Shown here piece after piece: positions 8,278 to 17,050 of a stretch of DNA of 64,000 nucleotides (within the stretch, counting starts at the first letter, position 1; each line of letters starts with the position of its first letter). The stretch lies in the NCBI RefSeq assembly GCF_003096415.1, contig NZ_QEKH01000025.1:1-64000 (forward strand). Reading direction: 5' to 3'. Position numbers and translations under genes: made by a program. The notes beneath the pieces are model-generated. The model ran no database searches. It saw only the letters and a program-made list of their open reading frames with translations, and was not told where the DNA came from. This DNA comes from Victivallis vadensis. GTDB lineage: Bacteria; Verrucomicrobiota; Lentisphaeria; Victivallales; Victivallaceae.

Positions 8278-8638
8278 TTTTCAAAACCTCCAACCGGCGT
8301 TTAGCATCCGGGTGGTCTGCATAGAAGAGTTCCCGGCTCTCGGTACGCAGAGCATCAAGTTCAGCAGCAATACTGCCAAACTCCGCATCTCTGTTTTCCT
8401 CAATCACCATGGCAAGGTCACGGCATTTGAGAGCCGTTTCACGATGCTCATATTTGAGGTGATCTGCTGCATCCCGGAGCTGCGCGGAACAGTAATCCCG
8501 GTTATCTTCTTCATAAGTGAACTCCCCCCATTTGCTCCACGCCGCTTTGATATGTTTTCTTGCACAGGCTGTGCATTGATCGTAGGCAGAAGTCCATCCA
8601 ACAGAAACGCCGTTTTTACCATGACAGTTACAAGCCAT
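8270..8638 (-). CDS. Cysteine-containing hypothetical tail-region protein
   Basis: A 122-aa protein with an N-terminal CNC plus CTAC pattern (residues 3-5 and ~22-25), which may bind a metal. It is otherwise helical and charged, with YEHRETALKCRDLAMVIEENRD in the middle. Its stop overlaps the start of the glycosyltransferase-like gene. No family recognised. It may assist the transferase, but only gene order supports that. Confidence 0.5.
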   Translation of the reverse strand: MACNCHGKNGVSVGWTSAYDQCTACARKHIKAAWSKWGEFTYEEDNRDYCSAQLRDAADHLKYEHRETALKCRDLAMVIEENRDAEFGSIAAELDALRTESRELFYADHPDAKRRLEVLKNG

Positions 8639-9396
8639 TATTCAAACTCCTCTGATACAGATGCTGCTTTGCGGTCATTCTTTTCCACCTTGCAGTCAAT
8701 GAGCAGGATTTCCGGCAGAACTTTGGTACGGACATTTCTGGCTGCAACGATTCTGCGGTCCTCAAAGCCGTTGCCGACTTTCAAGGCATAGAAGTATGTC
8801 CCATTGGCGTATGCCACCTTGTAGGCGGGGAATCCGTCACACTCCAATTCCCAGAGATCATTGGTTTTGTACTGATAGATTCTGCTGAAAATCTTCCCAT
8901 CAACAGTCTGTCCGGAAATGAACAGGCGGTTAGGATTATGGGGATCATAGCTCACCCGGTAGAGGTATTCCGCATCCTTGATTGCAACGGTGTAGGTTTT
9001 TCCGGCATCCTCTATGATAATGGGACCGTGCCGGGTGGCGTGGACAAATTTATTTTTCTGCAGAAATCCCACATCTGCGGGGCAGACCGCAACCGGCAGA
9101 ACACCTTTGTCAAGGTCGGCAATATGGTAAAGCCGGAACATCCGGTTACCCTCTGCACCACCGGCAATGAAAGTAAGATGCCATACGCCAAAGAGATATT
9201 CAGCAGTGGGTGAACACTCGGTGGCATCCTCCGGAAGTCCGGTATTCACTCTCTGCCATTTGCCGTCTTTGTACTGGTGGATTTTCCACTTTCCGTTAAT
9301 CATTATACAGCAGAACTGCCGACCATGCCGCCAGTCCCCCGGGGCATACGCCACAAAAGGCATATGGCTTTTTATATTTTTTTCAAATTCAAACAT
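8638..9396 (-). CDS. Predicted beta-propeller-like tail protein
   Basis: About 252 aa, made largely of repeated short beta-strands with W/Y-rich turns (KWKIHQYKDGKWQRV, GVWHLTFIAGG, RMFRLYHIADLDKG, FSRIYQYKTNDLWELE). This spacing suggests a small beta-propeller or similar all-beta fold. The start is put at the ATG at 9396 because AAGGAG lies five bases upstream; a GTG two codons earlier is less likely. It sits in the tail operon between two hypothetical genes. It is probably a tip or fibre component. Confidence 0.5.
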   Translation of the reverse strand: MFEFEKNIKSHMPFVAYAPGDWRHGRQFCCIMINGKWKIHQYKDGKWQRVNTGLPEDATECSPTAEYLFGVWHLTFIAGGAEGNRMFRLYHIADLDKGVLPVAVCPADVGFLQKNKFVHATRHGPIIIEDAGKTYTVAIKDAEYLYRVSYDPHNPNRLFISGQTVDGKIFSRIYQYKTNDLWELECDGFPAYKVAYANGTYFYALKVGNGFEDRRIVAARNVRTKVLPEILLIDCKVEKNDRKAASVSEEFE

Positions 9397-9405
9397 TTTC
9401 ACTCC

Positions 9406-9807
9406 TTATTCCGGACAGGGCCATTTTATATTTCCCTCTTCATCCGGGCAACCCTGCTGTAATTCCATGTAACCGTCATAACTGTAAGTTGAGCAGTATT
9501 CATCCTGCAGACCTACCAGTTTTCCGCATTCATCAATATTGCCACTGCCGTATTGAGAACCGCCGCAGTCCCGGGGATCTCCGACCTCAATCAGTCGCCA
9601 ATAAAAACCGGGAGTGCCGATTTCATTCCCCTGATACGGAGTAAGATCCCAGCACTTTTCCTCTTCATTTTCCGAAGAACCATTGAGTTTTTTACTGCCG
9701 AGAACAGTCGGTTCGCAGTCACACGGACATTTGGGGTAGAGAAAAACTTCTCCGCCCCGCATAATGACTTTTCCATTTTTCAGCCAGACACTTCCGTTAG
9801 ATGACAT
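9406..9807 (-). CDS. Cysteine-rich small tail protein
   Basis: A 133-aa protein with ten or more cysteines (CPCDCEP, CWDLTP, DCGGSQ, DECGKL, EYCSTY, GCPDEEG, WPCPE). The spacing suggests a disulfide- or metal-stabilised domain. The first 20 residues (SVWLKNGKVIMRGGEVFLY) resemble a strand pair. It overlaps the end of the poly-serine protein gene. No family recognised. Confidence 0.5.
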   Translation of the reverse strand: MSSNGSVWLKNGKVIMRGGEVFLYPKCPCDCEPTVLGSKKLNGSSENEEEKCWDLTPYQGNEIGTPGFYWRLIEVGDPRDCGGSQYGSGNIDECGKLVGLQDEYCSTYSYDGYMELQQGCPDEEGNIKWPCPE

Positions 9808-11248
9808 ATAAATCTCCCAGCATCATGTGATAGTTTTCAGTTACCGGACCATGCTGTTCCTGGATGACAGAGTATGCTCCGTTCCGGTAAATCAGCCGTC
9901 CCAGAAGATGACGGAGTTTCCCATCCGTGGGGTGCGGATAGCTGGACTCAAGTTTTACCGATATCCCGGAACCGCCGCTTTGCAGATAACAGTAAAGCGT
10001 GGTTTTTCGATCCCAGTCGGAAAATGCACAGCGGGGAACATTGATCCGGTTTGTTCCCATATCAATGAATCCGCAACTACCGGCAGAATAATCAGCCCCG
10101 TCCACTACAGCAAGCATCAATTCATCTCCGTCATCATCTCCCGGATCTCCGGAGCTTGAGGAATCATCATCCGATGAACTTGATTCTGAAGAAGATGAAG
10201 AACTTGAAGATGAGGAGCTGCTGGAGCTACTGGAACTGCCAGAACTGCTGCTTCCGCTTGAAGAACTCCCGGAGGAACTTGAACTGCCACTTCCGGAAGA
10301 ACTGCTGTCGGAACTGCTGCTGTCTGATGAAGAACTGCTGTCGGAACTGTCGGAACTTGAAGAATCATCATCCGAGGAATCATCATCGTCTGAAGAGTCA
10401 TCATCATCTCCGTCATCTTTGCAACTGCCGACCGGATACAGAACCAAACGGCCGTTTGATAAACCGAGGATACCGCTGCCACCTGGCAAGTCCGGGCCAT
10501 CGGAACTTGAGGAACTGCTGGAAGAACTACTTGAGGAGCTGCTGCTCCCGCTTGAAGAACTCCCGGAAGAGCTTGAACTGCCACTTCCGGAAGAACTTGA
10601 TCCGCTGCCACTTGATGAGCTGCTCCCGGATGATGACGAAGAAGAACTGCTGCTGGAACTGCTGCTACTGGAGCTGTCAGAACTGCTGGAATCATCCTCA
10701 TCCGGAGCTTTACCGGAGGTCTTCATCAGAACCAGCTTGAAGTATCCGTGATACCCCGGCTCGGTAAAATGTACCATGCCGACTTTTCCATCAGCATAAA
10801 TCAACTTTGCCGGACTTGAGGGTACTGTGACAAAATCTTTGGTAACTTCCCCATCTTTGAAAACCGGGGCAATGCAATCTCCGACTTTCCCTGTACCGGA
10901 CATCTGTATCAGTGAAACACCGCCGATGATACAATCTCCGACTGTTCCGGGCTGTAACGCCGTTGGCAGGATTCCCCAGGTTTGACAACTTCCGTCAAAA
11001 GGGATACATGGGAAAATTCCGGCAGGAGTATCTTCTTCACTTTTCAAGTCTACTGTCACGGCTGAACCGGCAGGAAGTTCCTCATCCGATGCATTCCAGA
11101 CCGGGATGCGGATACTGCTGTTGCCGACACCTTTTGTCACCCTTGCTCCGATGGAGTTATGTCCGTTGACAACATCCCGGACATTGTTCTCCAACAGGGC
11201 ATTAGGCTGAAAGGCATCTCCTTTTTTAACATGAGGAAAAAACGCCAT
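9797..11248 (-). CDS. Structural protein with two poly-Ser/Asp linkers
   Basis: About 483 aa. Three folded parts are joined by two long low-complexity tracts of Ser with Asp and Gly (about residues 190-250 and 280-370). The N-terminal part (residues 1-185: SIRIPVWNASDEELPAGSAVTV) looks like an all-beta phage decoration or tail domain. The short middle part is ILGLSNGRLVLYPVGS. The C-terminal part (~375-483) is again beta-rich. Poly-Ser linkers are often found in secreted adhesins. In the tail region this points to a flexible, multi-domain appendage. The ATG at 11248 is preferred over an upstream TTG. Confidence 0.65.
   Translation of the reverse strand: MAFFPHVKKGDAFQPNALLENNVRDVVNGHNSIGARVTKGVGNSSIRIPVWNASDEELPAGSAVTVDLKSEEDTPAGIFPCIPFDGSCQTWGILPTALQPGTVGDCIIGGVSLIQMSGTGKVGDCIAPVFKDGEVTKDFVTVPSSPAKLIYADGKVGMVHFTEPGYHGYFKLVLMKTSGKAPDEDDSSSSDSSSSSSSSSSSSSSSSGSSSSSGSGSSSSGSGSSSSSGSSSSGSSSSSSSSSSSSSSSDGPDLPGGSGILGLSNGRLVLYPVGSCKDDGDDDDSSDDDDSSDDDSSSSDSSDSSSSSDSSSSDSSSSGSGSSSSSGSSSSGSSSSGSSSSSSSSSSSSSSSSSESSSSDDDSSSSGDPGDDDGDELMLAVVDGADYSAGSCGFIDMGTNRINVPRCAFSDWDRKTTLYCYLQSGGSGISVKLESSYPHPTDGKLRHLLGRLIYRNGAYSVIQEQHGPVTENYHMMLGDLYVI
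10150..10710. repeat. Serine/aspartate low-complexity coding repeat
   Basis: On the minus strand this stretch is built from short, imperfectly repeated AGC/AGT/TCC serine codons mixed with GAT codons, in two blocks (about 10156-10415 and 10500-10697). It encodes the two poly-Ser/Asp linkers. The repeated DNA is a likely site of slippage and length change between strains. Confidence 0.85.
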
Positions 11249-11250
11249 TG

Positions 11251-12114
11251 TCAAATCCCCAATCCGCCGAAACCATCTGTTTCACAGACTACGGCTTTGT
11301 AGATTTTCCGGACTTTTCGTTTCCGTTCTCCATCCCGGACTTCATCATCGGTCAGTGCCCAGAGGTACTCAAAACCTTTTTTGCTGCCGATATTCTGACC
11401 GGCAACAGTGGCTTTGCTTTCATTCAGCCGTATAGCAAAATGAAAACTGACAGAAACTTTTTTACTACCTTTTGACGGAGCGGAGTAGGAACATCCGAGG
11501 AACATCACTTCTCCGGCATTCCATCCTTTGAAACTGCCGGAATTTACTTTTCCGACAAGTTCCGCAACTTTCCGTTTCCAGCTTGTACCGGTGACTTTAC
11601 TTTTGCTCATAGTCTTGGTATAAGTTTCACGGAGTTCACCGATGGAAACATCCACCCCGGCAGCTTCGGATTCTGAACCATCTTTGCCGTTCCAACCGAT
11701 AGGAACTGCAGATGCTTCATCGGAACTGTCTTTTGATTCGCCGCTTCCGGCATAAACGCAGGTCTGTTCTATTGCCTGCGTCATATGCTTTGTGCCTGCT
11801 GAACAATCAAAATTCATCGTGGCTTCATCATCTTCTGACCCGCTTTCTCCGGATGATGATTTACTTTCAGAACCATAGTTTACTTCTATCTTCCAGGCAT
11901 TTTCTGTAAGGCGTTCTGCAACAGAAGCGGACTTTTTCGGTATCTCTGAAAATTCATCGGGAGCAAACTCATAGGCACTGGTGCAGGCGGTAATATCATC
12001 TTCCGTCCCCTCAACGATATAAGTAACTGTTGCAGTGCTGTTTGAGTTGCTCCCGGAACCCTGTTCCAGAGATAAGTCCACGCCTGTCCACGCCTGTTTT
12101 ACAGTAATTGACAT
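11251..12114 (-). CDS. Hypothetical phage structural protein downstream of tape measure
   Basis: A 287-aa protein rich in Ser, Thr, Glu and Asp in its first half (SESKSSSGESGSEDDEA), with a strand-rich second half (KKVSVSFHFAIRLNES) and a basic KRKVRKIYKAVV end. It follows the tape measure gene by nine bases and overlaps the start of the poly-Ser protein. In this order it is probably a distal tail or tail-tip protein. No family recognised. Confidence 0.55.
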   Translation of the reverse strand: MSITVKQAWTGVDLSLEQGSGSNSNSTATVTYIVEGTEDDITACTSAYEFAPDEFSEIPKKSASVAERLTENAWKIEVNYGSESKSSSGESGSEDDEATMNFDCSAGTKHMTQAIEQTCVYAGSGESKDSSDEASAVPIGWNGKDGSESEAAGVDVSIGELRETYTKTMSKSKVTGTSWKRKVAELVGKVNSGSFKGWNAGEVMFLGCSYSAPSKGSKKVSVSFHFAIRLNESKATVAGQNIGSKKGFEYLWALTDDEVRDGERKRKVRKIYKAVVCETDGFGGLGI

Positions 12115-12123
12115 AACTTCTCC

Positions 12124-14820
12124 TTATCCGTAGGTCAAGGCGGCAGTTGAACCGCCTTGCAGTTTTTTGATTTGCCGGTTTGTTTCCCGGGTATTTGAAA
12201 CGATCTGTTCCGATGCTCTTGCTGTTCTCTCCTGGGCGTTATTTGCTCCACCGAGCATAGCATCAAGAGCTTCTGCACTCCACGCACCGACTGCTTTGCC
12301 ACCGCCGAAGGAGGAATTGAAGCGGGTTTCAGCATTTCTGGTATTTTCTGTTGCAGCTTCAGATTTTTCCTTGGCTTCATCGATTTGTGCAGCTTTTTCA
12401 GCCGCACGCTGTTTCACCTCGTCCATTGCAGACTGCCATTCTGATTTTGCGGCATTGATTTCTGCTGCAGCTCCGGAAAGAGCCTGACTGTATTCCCGCT
12501 GATTTTCAGCAATTTCCTGATTCATAGCATCTTCTGCACCTTTGATGGTAGCATCCCATTCAGAGGTATCTATCGGAGCATTGGCTTCAGCAAGACCGGC
12601 ATCCGCACGCCGTTTACTTTCGTTGAGTCTGGCATACATAGCGTTATCAAGACCGGTATTGGCACTGCTCCATTCATTTTTCAGAGAAGCAAGTTCCCGG
12701 TCAGATTGCCGTTCTGCATCAGCAGAGCGTTGCCGTCTGGCACTCTGACGCTGATTGTACTGCCGTTCAACAACAGCAATTTCGGCATTGACTTCTTCTT
12801 CGGAATCAAAGAGTCCTTTGGTGCGGATCCACGCTTTCTGGATTTCCAGAACGGTTTTCTCAAAAGCACTGACAATGCCGTCCCAGATATAATTCCACGC
12901 TTTTTGCATAGCATTTCCGATATATTTCAATCCCACCAGGAGACCGTACCAGAGATCGTTGCCGAGCTTCAGAATGGCAGTTGATGTCACTGTCCAGGAG
13001 TCCTCAAGGAAATTTACCAGAGGATACCATACCTTGAGAATGCATTTCCAAAGATACTGAAAACCATAAAGAAGTCCGTACCAGAGATGATATCCACCTT
13101 TCAGAATAGAGTAAATCACTATTGTCCAGGCATCGGCAAGAAAGTTTTTCAGTTCGAGCCATGCTTTTTTCAAAGGGAACACCCCTTGCAGCCAGACAAC
13201 TTTCAGAGCTGCAAGTCCAACCTTGGCAGCACCGGCAAGATCTCCGGATGCCAATGCGATTTTGATAACTTCCCAAGTCTTACCGACAACATCTTTTATT
13301 GCGGCAAACGCAGTTCTGAAATCACCTGCAAGACCACCCACTGCATCGGCGCAGATTTTCCAAGCTCCGGTAAGTTTCCAGACAACTCCGACCAGAACGG
13401 CCAATGCCGCTCCGACCAGAAATGCCGGGGATGCGATCGCCGTCCACATTGCCAATGCCACTACCTTGGTGGTGATCATTACTGTCTTCAGCAATGCAAA
13501 CGCCGCCATCAGAGCTTTTATAGCAATAATCGGAGCGAGGATCACTGTCTTGAGAACAGTAAATGCCGTAGAAAGAACTCCGACAGCCATCGCCACGCCC
13601 TTGAATAGAAGTCCAAGCGTTATCAATGCAACTCCGGCAGCAAGAAATCCTGCAATAACCTTTACTGCAATGATAACTACTTCCTTGTGAGCTGCAATCC
13701 ACTCTGCAACCCCAGTCAATACGGTGGACAACTTTTTCATATACGGAGTAAGAGCTTCTCCGATGATTCTGCCGATAGCGATTTGGCATCCCTCAACGGC
13801 TGACATGAAGATTCGGAAAGCTCCACCGATGCCAGCATCCATCTCCTGGGCGGTACTTGCGGCAGTCCCCTGTACGGTTTTAAGTTTCTGAATAAACTCT
13901 TCCAACTGGGTGATATTGCCGCCTAACTGCAAACCGGCAAGAGAGCCGCGCAGGTCAAAAATCTCTTCCGCGAAAGCAATTCTTGAAGCGGTCGGCAGGC
14001 TGTTCATATGTCTTGCGATATCTGCCATAATGTCCGGCATTGCTCTCAAATTGCCATTGGCATCAGTAGTGGCAATACCCACGGCTTTGAGTTTGGATTG
14101 GATTTTGGTATTGGCAAACTGACTGTATGCCTTACGCAGTGCTGTACCAGCAAGCGATCCGCGAATACCCATATTTGCCAAAACGCCCAATGCCCCGGAT
14201 ACATTGGTGATGCTGTCTTTGGCTGCCGCCGCCTGCGGTCCAGCCATTTTCAATCCCTCGGCAAGGTCTGTCAGCGTCTGTGCAGAGCCGTTGGCAGTTG
14301 CTGTAAGGATGTCTGCAACCTCTGTCATCCGGGAAGATTCAATGCCGAATACGCGCATATTATTTGCGGCGATTTCAGCAGCTTCTCCCAGATCAGTCCC
14401 GGTAGCACGGGAGAGGTTCAATACCGCAGGAATTGCATTTTCAATTTCCTTGGGTTTGAACCCCATTCGTCCCAGAGCCGTCATTGCTTCGGCAACCTGT
14501 CTGGCGGTGAAGGAAGTTTCCCGTCCGAGTTTTTCCGCAACTGCGGTCAGAGATTTAAACTCCTTTTCCGTTGCTCCGGTAACACCTTTGACCAGACGCA
14601 TCTCATCATCAAAACCGGCAAAAGTTTTTGTTGCATAAGCAAATGGAGCTGCGGCAAGAGTTGCCACAGTTACCATACTTTTTCCGGCAGAGGTGAGAGA
14701 ATTTCCGAAATTTCTTATTTTAGCCTGTGCCGATTTCAAGCCACGCTCAAGTTTGCTCTGGTCAAGCATAAGCTCTACAAAGGCTTTACCGGCTCTTACA
14801 TTACCACTTGCCCCTGCCAT
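12124..14820 (-). CDS. Phage tail tape measure protein
   Basis: An 898-aa protein. Residues ~20-360 match the typical phage tape measure domain (TIGR01760/PF10145-like): TFAGFDDEMRLVKGVTGATEKEF, AEAMTALGRMGFKPKEI, DLAEGLKMAGPQAAAAK and LANMGIRGSLAGTALRKAY are characteristic. Residues ~380-560 contain several hydrophobic segments as expected for membrane-interacting parts. The C-terminal ~270 residues are a long coiled coil rich in Glu, Gln and Ala. The protein sets tail length and helps DNA entry. It overlaps the preceding chaperone frame by 20 bases. Confidence 0.92.
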   Translation of the reverse strand: MAGASGNVRAGKAFVELMLDQSKLERGLKSAQAKIRNFGNSLTSAGKSMVTVATLAAAPFAYATKTFAGFDDEMRLVKGVTGATEKEFKSLTAVAEKLGRETSFTARQVAEAMTALGRMGFKPKEIENAIPAVLNLSRATGTDLGEAAEIAANNMRVFGIESSRMTEVADILTATANGSAQTLTDLAEGLKMAGPQAAAAKDSITNVSGALGVLANMGIRGSLAGTALRKAYSQFANTKIQSKLKAVGIATTDANGNLRAMPDIMADIARHMNSLPTASRIAFAEEIFDLRGSLAGLQLGGNITQLEEFIQKLKTVQGTAASTAQEMDAGIGGAFRIFMSAVEGCQIAIGRIIGEALTPYMKKLSTVLTGVAEWIAAHKEVVIIAVKVIAGFLAAGVALITLGLLFKGVAMAVGVLSTAFTVLKTVILAPIIAIKALMAAFALLKTVMITTKVVALAMWTAIASPAFLVGAALAVLVGVVWKLTGAWKICADAVGGLAGDFRTAFAAIKDVVGKTWEVIKIALASGDLAGAAKVGLAALKVVWLQGVFPLKKAWLELKNFLADAWTIVIYSILKGGYHLWYGLLYGFQYLWKCILKVWYPLVNFLEDSWTVTSTAILKLGNDLWYGLLVGLKYIGNAMQKAWNYIWDGIVSAFEKTVLEIQKAWIRTKGLFDSEEEVNAEIAVVERQYNQRQSARRQRSADAERQSDRELASLKNEWSSANTGLDNAMYARLNESKRRADAGLAEANAPIDTSEWDATIKGAEDAMNQEIAENQREYSQALSGAAAEINAAKSEWQSAMDEVKQRAAEKAAQIDEAKEKSEAATENTRNAETRFNSSFGGGKAVGAWSAEALDAMLGGANNAQERTARASEQIVSNTRETNRQIKKLQGGSTAALTYG

Positions 14821-15034
14821 GGGTCACCATCCTTTCCGGTTCTGTCAGCATTTGTTTCATTTCAGCAACGGATATCCGTATTTTCGGTTTTTCCCTGCCG
14901 GAATGCTGCTGATATGGATTGAAATCTGCGGGTTTTACTGATTTTCCCTTTTTACGGTCACGGAAGATGTTGACCAGAAGTGCCATAAGAGAGCTTGTTC
15001 TGTTCCACTCAAATCTTCCGCGCCCCTCTGCCAT
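14801..15034 (-). CDS. Tail assembly chaperone, second frame
   Basis: A short frame (77 aa from the first ATG, MAEGRGRFEWN) directly before the tape measure gene. The same frame stays open upstream and reads CGINPDPFTLRELLVMAEGR, which looks like coding sequence of the known second tail-chaperone domain (FTLRELxxMAEGR). That sequence precedes any good start and overlaps the end of the 15070-15561 gene in the -1 frame. So it is likely made as a frameshift extension of that gene, like lambda G-GT, or from an unseen alternative start. No canonical slippery heptamer was found. Confidence 0.65.
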   Translation of the reverse strand: MAEGRGRFEWNRTSSLMALLVNIFRDRKKGKSVKPADFNPYQQHSGREKPKIRISVAEMKQMLTEPERMVTHGRGKW

Positions 15035-15069
15035 AACCAGCAATTCCCGCAGAGTGAACGGATCAGGAT

Positions 15070-15561
15070 TTATTCCGCAGATCCCGGCACATTCGCAGAC
15101 AAGCCGGTCAACTGTTCCAGTTTTGAGACCAGTTCTTCCTCGAACCTGCCGTCGCTGATCAGGCTTTCCAGTTTCTCCCGGGCAATCTTTTCGAAGCGTC
15201 GGGTGGCAGAGAGGATCTTCTGAAACGCCTGACGCTTCGCTTCCGGGAAAAAATTTACGATCTCATCCAGAAGAGCAGCAGTGGCATGATCGATAACATC
15301 TCCTGCCATAGCTCTGCCGAAATCCTCATCGGTGATGCCCTGGGCATCTGCTTCATTTTTGCAGACTGCATAGAGAACATCAACGAGCAGAACCGGATCG
15401 GTGGAGAGTTTTTCCAGAAGTTTGGTGCTGGGATTGTTTTTCTCATCCATTTCCACAATGGCATTCAAATCCACATCACAGATCGCACGGACACGTTTAA
15501 TGGCAGCAACATTTACTGCCACGGTCCAGATACGTCCGGCATTATCGGTAAAACTTTTCAT
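15070..15561 (-). CDS. Tail assembly chaperone, first frame
   Basis: A 163-aa helical protein between the tail tube and tape measure genes, the usual place for the tail assembly chaperone. It begins MKSFTDNAGRIWTVAVNVAAIKRV, which matches a group of phage proteins in this position (a short strand pair followed by helices). The C-terminus (LEQLTGLSANVPGSAE) overlaps the conserved second frame in -1. The product likely coats the tape measure during tail assembly. Confidence 0.7.
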   Translation of the reverse strand: MKSFTDNAGRIWTVAVNVAAIKRVRAICDVDLNAIVEMDEKNNPSTKLLEKLSTDPVLLVDVLYAVCKNEADAQGITDEDFGRAMAGDVIDHATAALLDEIVNFFPEAKRQAFQKILSATRRFEKIAREKLESLISDGRFEEELVSKLEQLTGLSANVPGSAE

Positions 15562-15589
15562 TGGGCATACTCCTTATATAAATATGTTT

Positions 15590-16000
15590 TTATACCCACG
15601 CAGGGGCACGGGTGGATGCAGTCGGTTTTGCAGTGACGCTTACAGTCAATGCTTCTTCCAAAGGCTGCTCAACGGAAAATCCGGTGATGGACCAGTCGGC
15701 ATCCAATCCGCTGCCATTCCCGTCAGTTACAAAAAGAGCAAGAGGGGTATTGCCGAAGTAGGCATCACGGAATGCAGTAAAATCTGCGTCTTCCGTATCA
15801 TACAGAATTCCGAATTCCAGAGATGCTTCTTTGAGAGTAGCGATAGATGCTTTCCAACCGCTGGTGGCCCGGGTGGTCACATCTGCTTCTCCGGATTCCA
15901 TAGAAAGGGTGAGATCCTTTACATTTTTGACTTCAGTGGCAGCGGTCTGACCGGCAGTGCCACGCATCAGAATTGCATCAAGACCAAGAACAACAGCCAT
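15590..16000 (-). CDS. Major tail tube protein
   Basis: A 136-aa protein starting MAVVLGLDAILMRGTAGQTA. The pattern 'VTxxVKNVKDLTLSMESGEADVTTRAT..GWKASIATLKEAS' is typical of siphovirus tail tube proteins. It forms the tube through which DNA passes. The start at 16000 replaces a longer frame that would run into the neighbouring gene. Position before the chaperones and tape measure agrees. Confidence 0.85.
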   Translation of the reverse strand: MAVVLGLDAILMRGTAGQTAATEVKNVKDLTLSMESGEADVTTRATSGWKASIATLKEASLEFGILYDTEDADFTAFRDAYFGNTPLALFVTDGNGSGLDADWSITGFSVEQPLEEALTVSVTAKPTASTRAPAWV

Positions 16001-16017
16001 AAATAAAACTCCTGTTT

Positions 16018-16416
16018 TTAAGGTTTGAGAGTGTCTTCCCACAGTTTTGGCAACTGGGGAGCGACTTTTACAAGTGTAGGTCCCATAAGCGGACGCTTTG
16101 GGTATTTTCTTTTGCGGTACATACCGCCGAACTCATGAGCCGTCATTGAGATACCGATAAAAGATTCAGCCGGACCGATGACAACAGTCATCCGTTCCTT
16201 TTCTACGCCAAAGAGGATTGAGCGTTTGAGTAATCCGCGTCTGGTATGCGGAGGTTTTCCCGGTGCGGAGGAATGTTTTGACCTCGACACAGTATTCCGG
16301 GCTGATTTCCGGATGTATGCTCCGGCACGGGTAAGTGGTTTTGTGCCGCTTTTCTGAATCGTTCTTTTCAGTTCGTGAGTATCAAATTCAACTCTTACAT
16401 CTGCACCTTTTATCAT
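16018..16416 (-). CDS. HK97 gp10-like tail completion protein
   Basis: A 132-aa basic protein: VRVEFDTHELKRTIQKSG at the start, then AGAYIRKSARNTVSRSKHSSAPGKPPHTRRGLLKRSI, then AHEFGG and YPKRPLMGPTL. The last motif (RPLMGPT after a HEFGG segment) is typical of gp10/minor tail completion proteins. It joins tail to head. The ATG overlaps the stop of the preceding gene (ATGA). Confidence 0.8.
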   Translation of the reverse strand: MIKGADVRVEFDTHELKRTIQKSGTKPLTRAGAYIRKSARNTVSRSKHSSAPGKPPHTRRGLLKRSILFGVEKERMTVVIGPAESFIGISMTAHEFGGMYRKRKYPKRPLMGPTLVKVAPQLPKLWEDTLKP

Positions 16417-16808
16417 CAGCGTATCTGCTTGAAGGTGAGTTCCATGACGGAAGTGAACTGCCGTCTTTCCCGCAGATGTTCGGGACTGTAGATGGGGTTG
16501 TACCCAACGCCGATGCAAATTGCTCCGGCAAGTTTTTTGTTGAGAAATCCCAGGCCGATACGCTCCACAGTGTGAAGCAGTTCCGGAAGTTCATCCTCAA
16601 TTCCCCGTTTCATAAATCCGATTTGAACTTTCAGAAGTTCTTCATGGGATGCACGGGAAAGGGTTTTGTATTCTGTGGCAACAGGTACTACTGCCACTTT
16701 CATGGTTTCCAAATCCCGGAGTTCAAATTCCGGGTAAAACAGCAATTCAGCATTGTATTCTGCAAGTTCTGCAGTTACAGCTTCTGCGAGTTTCAAGACT
16801 TCGCTCAT
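16416..16808 (-). CDS. Putative head-tail connector or tail terminator protein
   Basis: A 130-aa protein with an N-terminal helix (LKLAEAVTAELAEYNAEL) and a mixed alpha/beta rest (KVAVVPVATEYKTL). This pattern and its position directly before the gp10-like gene fit a tail terminator or head-closure protein. No family is firmly recognised. It overlaps both neighbours by a few bases. Confidence 0.6.
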   Translation of the reverse strand: MSEVLKLAEAVTAELAEYNAELLFYPEFELRDLETMKVAVVPVATEYKTLSRASHEELLKVQIGFMKRGIEDELPELLHTVERIGLGFLNKKLAGAICIGVGYNPIYSPEHLRERRQFTSVMELTFKQIR

Positions 16809-17050
16809 GCTCCTCCTTTCAGGAACGCTACAACAATATTGCCGATTGCCGCAAGCAGAGCCAGCAAAGCAGCTCCCAACGCAGAAAGCATTGTTTTCTG
16901 CATATCGGATGCCGGTTTACAGGGCGGATAATGATGCTGTCCTGCTTCAAAGTGCATTTTTATCATACCCTTTAACTCCGCAAGCTCAAGCCGGGACTGA
17001 TTGACCGCGTCCCAAAGATCCCGATGGTCGGGAATATCTCCGTTTGCCAT
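16805..17050 (-). CDS. Small phage membrane protein
   Basis: An 81-aa protein starting MANGDIPDHRDLWDAVNQS. Residues 1-50 form a soluble helical part. Residues ~52-76 are one hydrophobic segment (MLSALGAALLALLAAIGNIV), followed by AFLKGGA. It overlaps both neighbouring genes. This layout (helix plus one C-terminal membrane span) is like the haemolysin XhlA-type or holin-accessory proteins of some phages, but a tail role is equally possible in this position. Confidence 0.6.
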   Translation of the reverse strand: MANGDIPDHRDLWDAVNQSRLELAELKGMIKMHFEAGQHHYPPCKPASDMQKTMLSALGAALLALLAAIGNIVVAFLKGGA

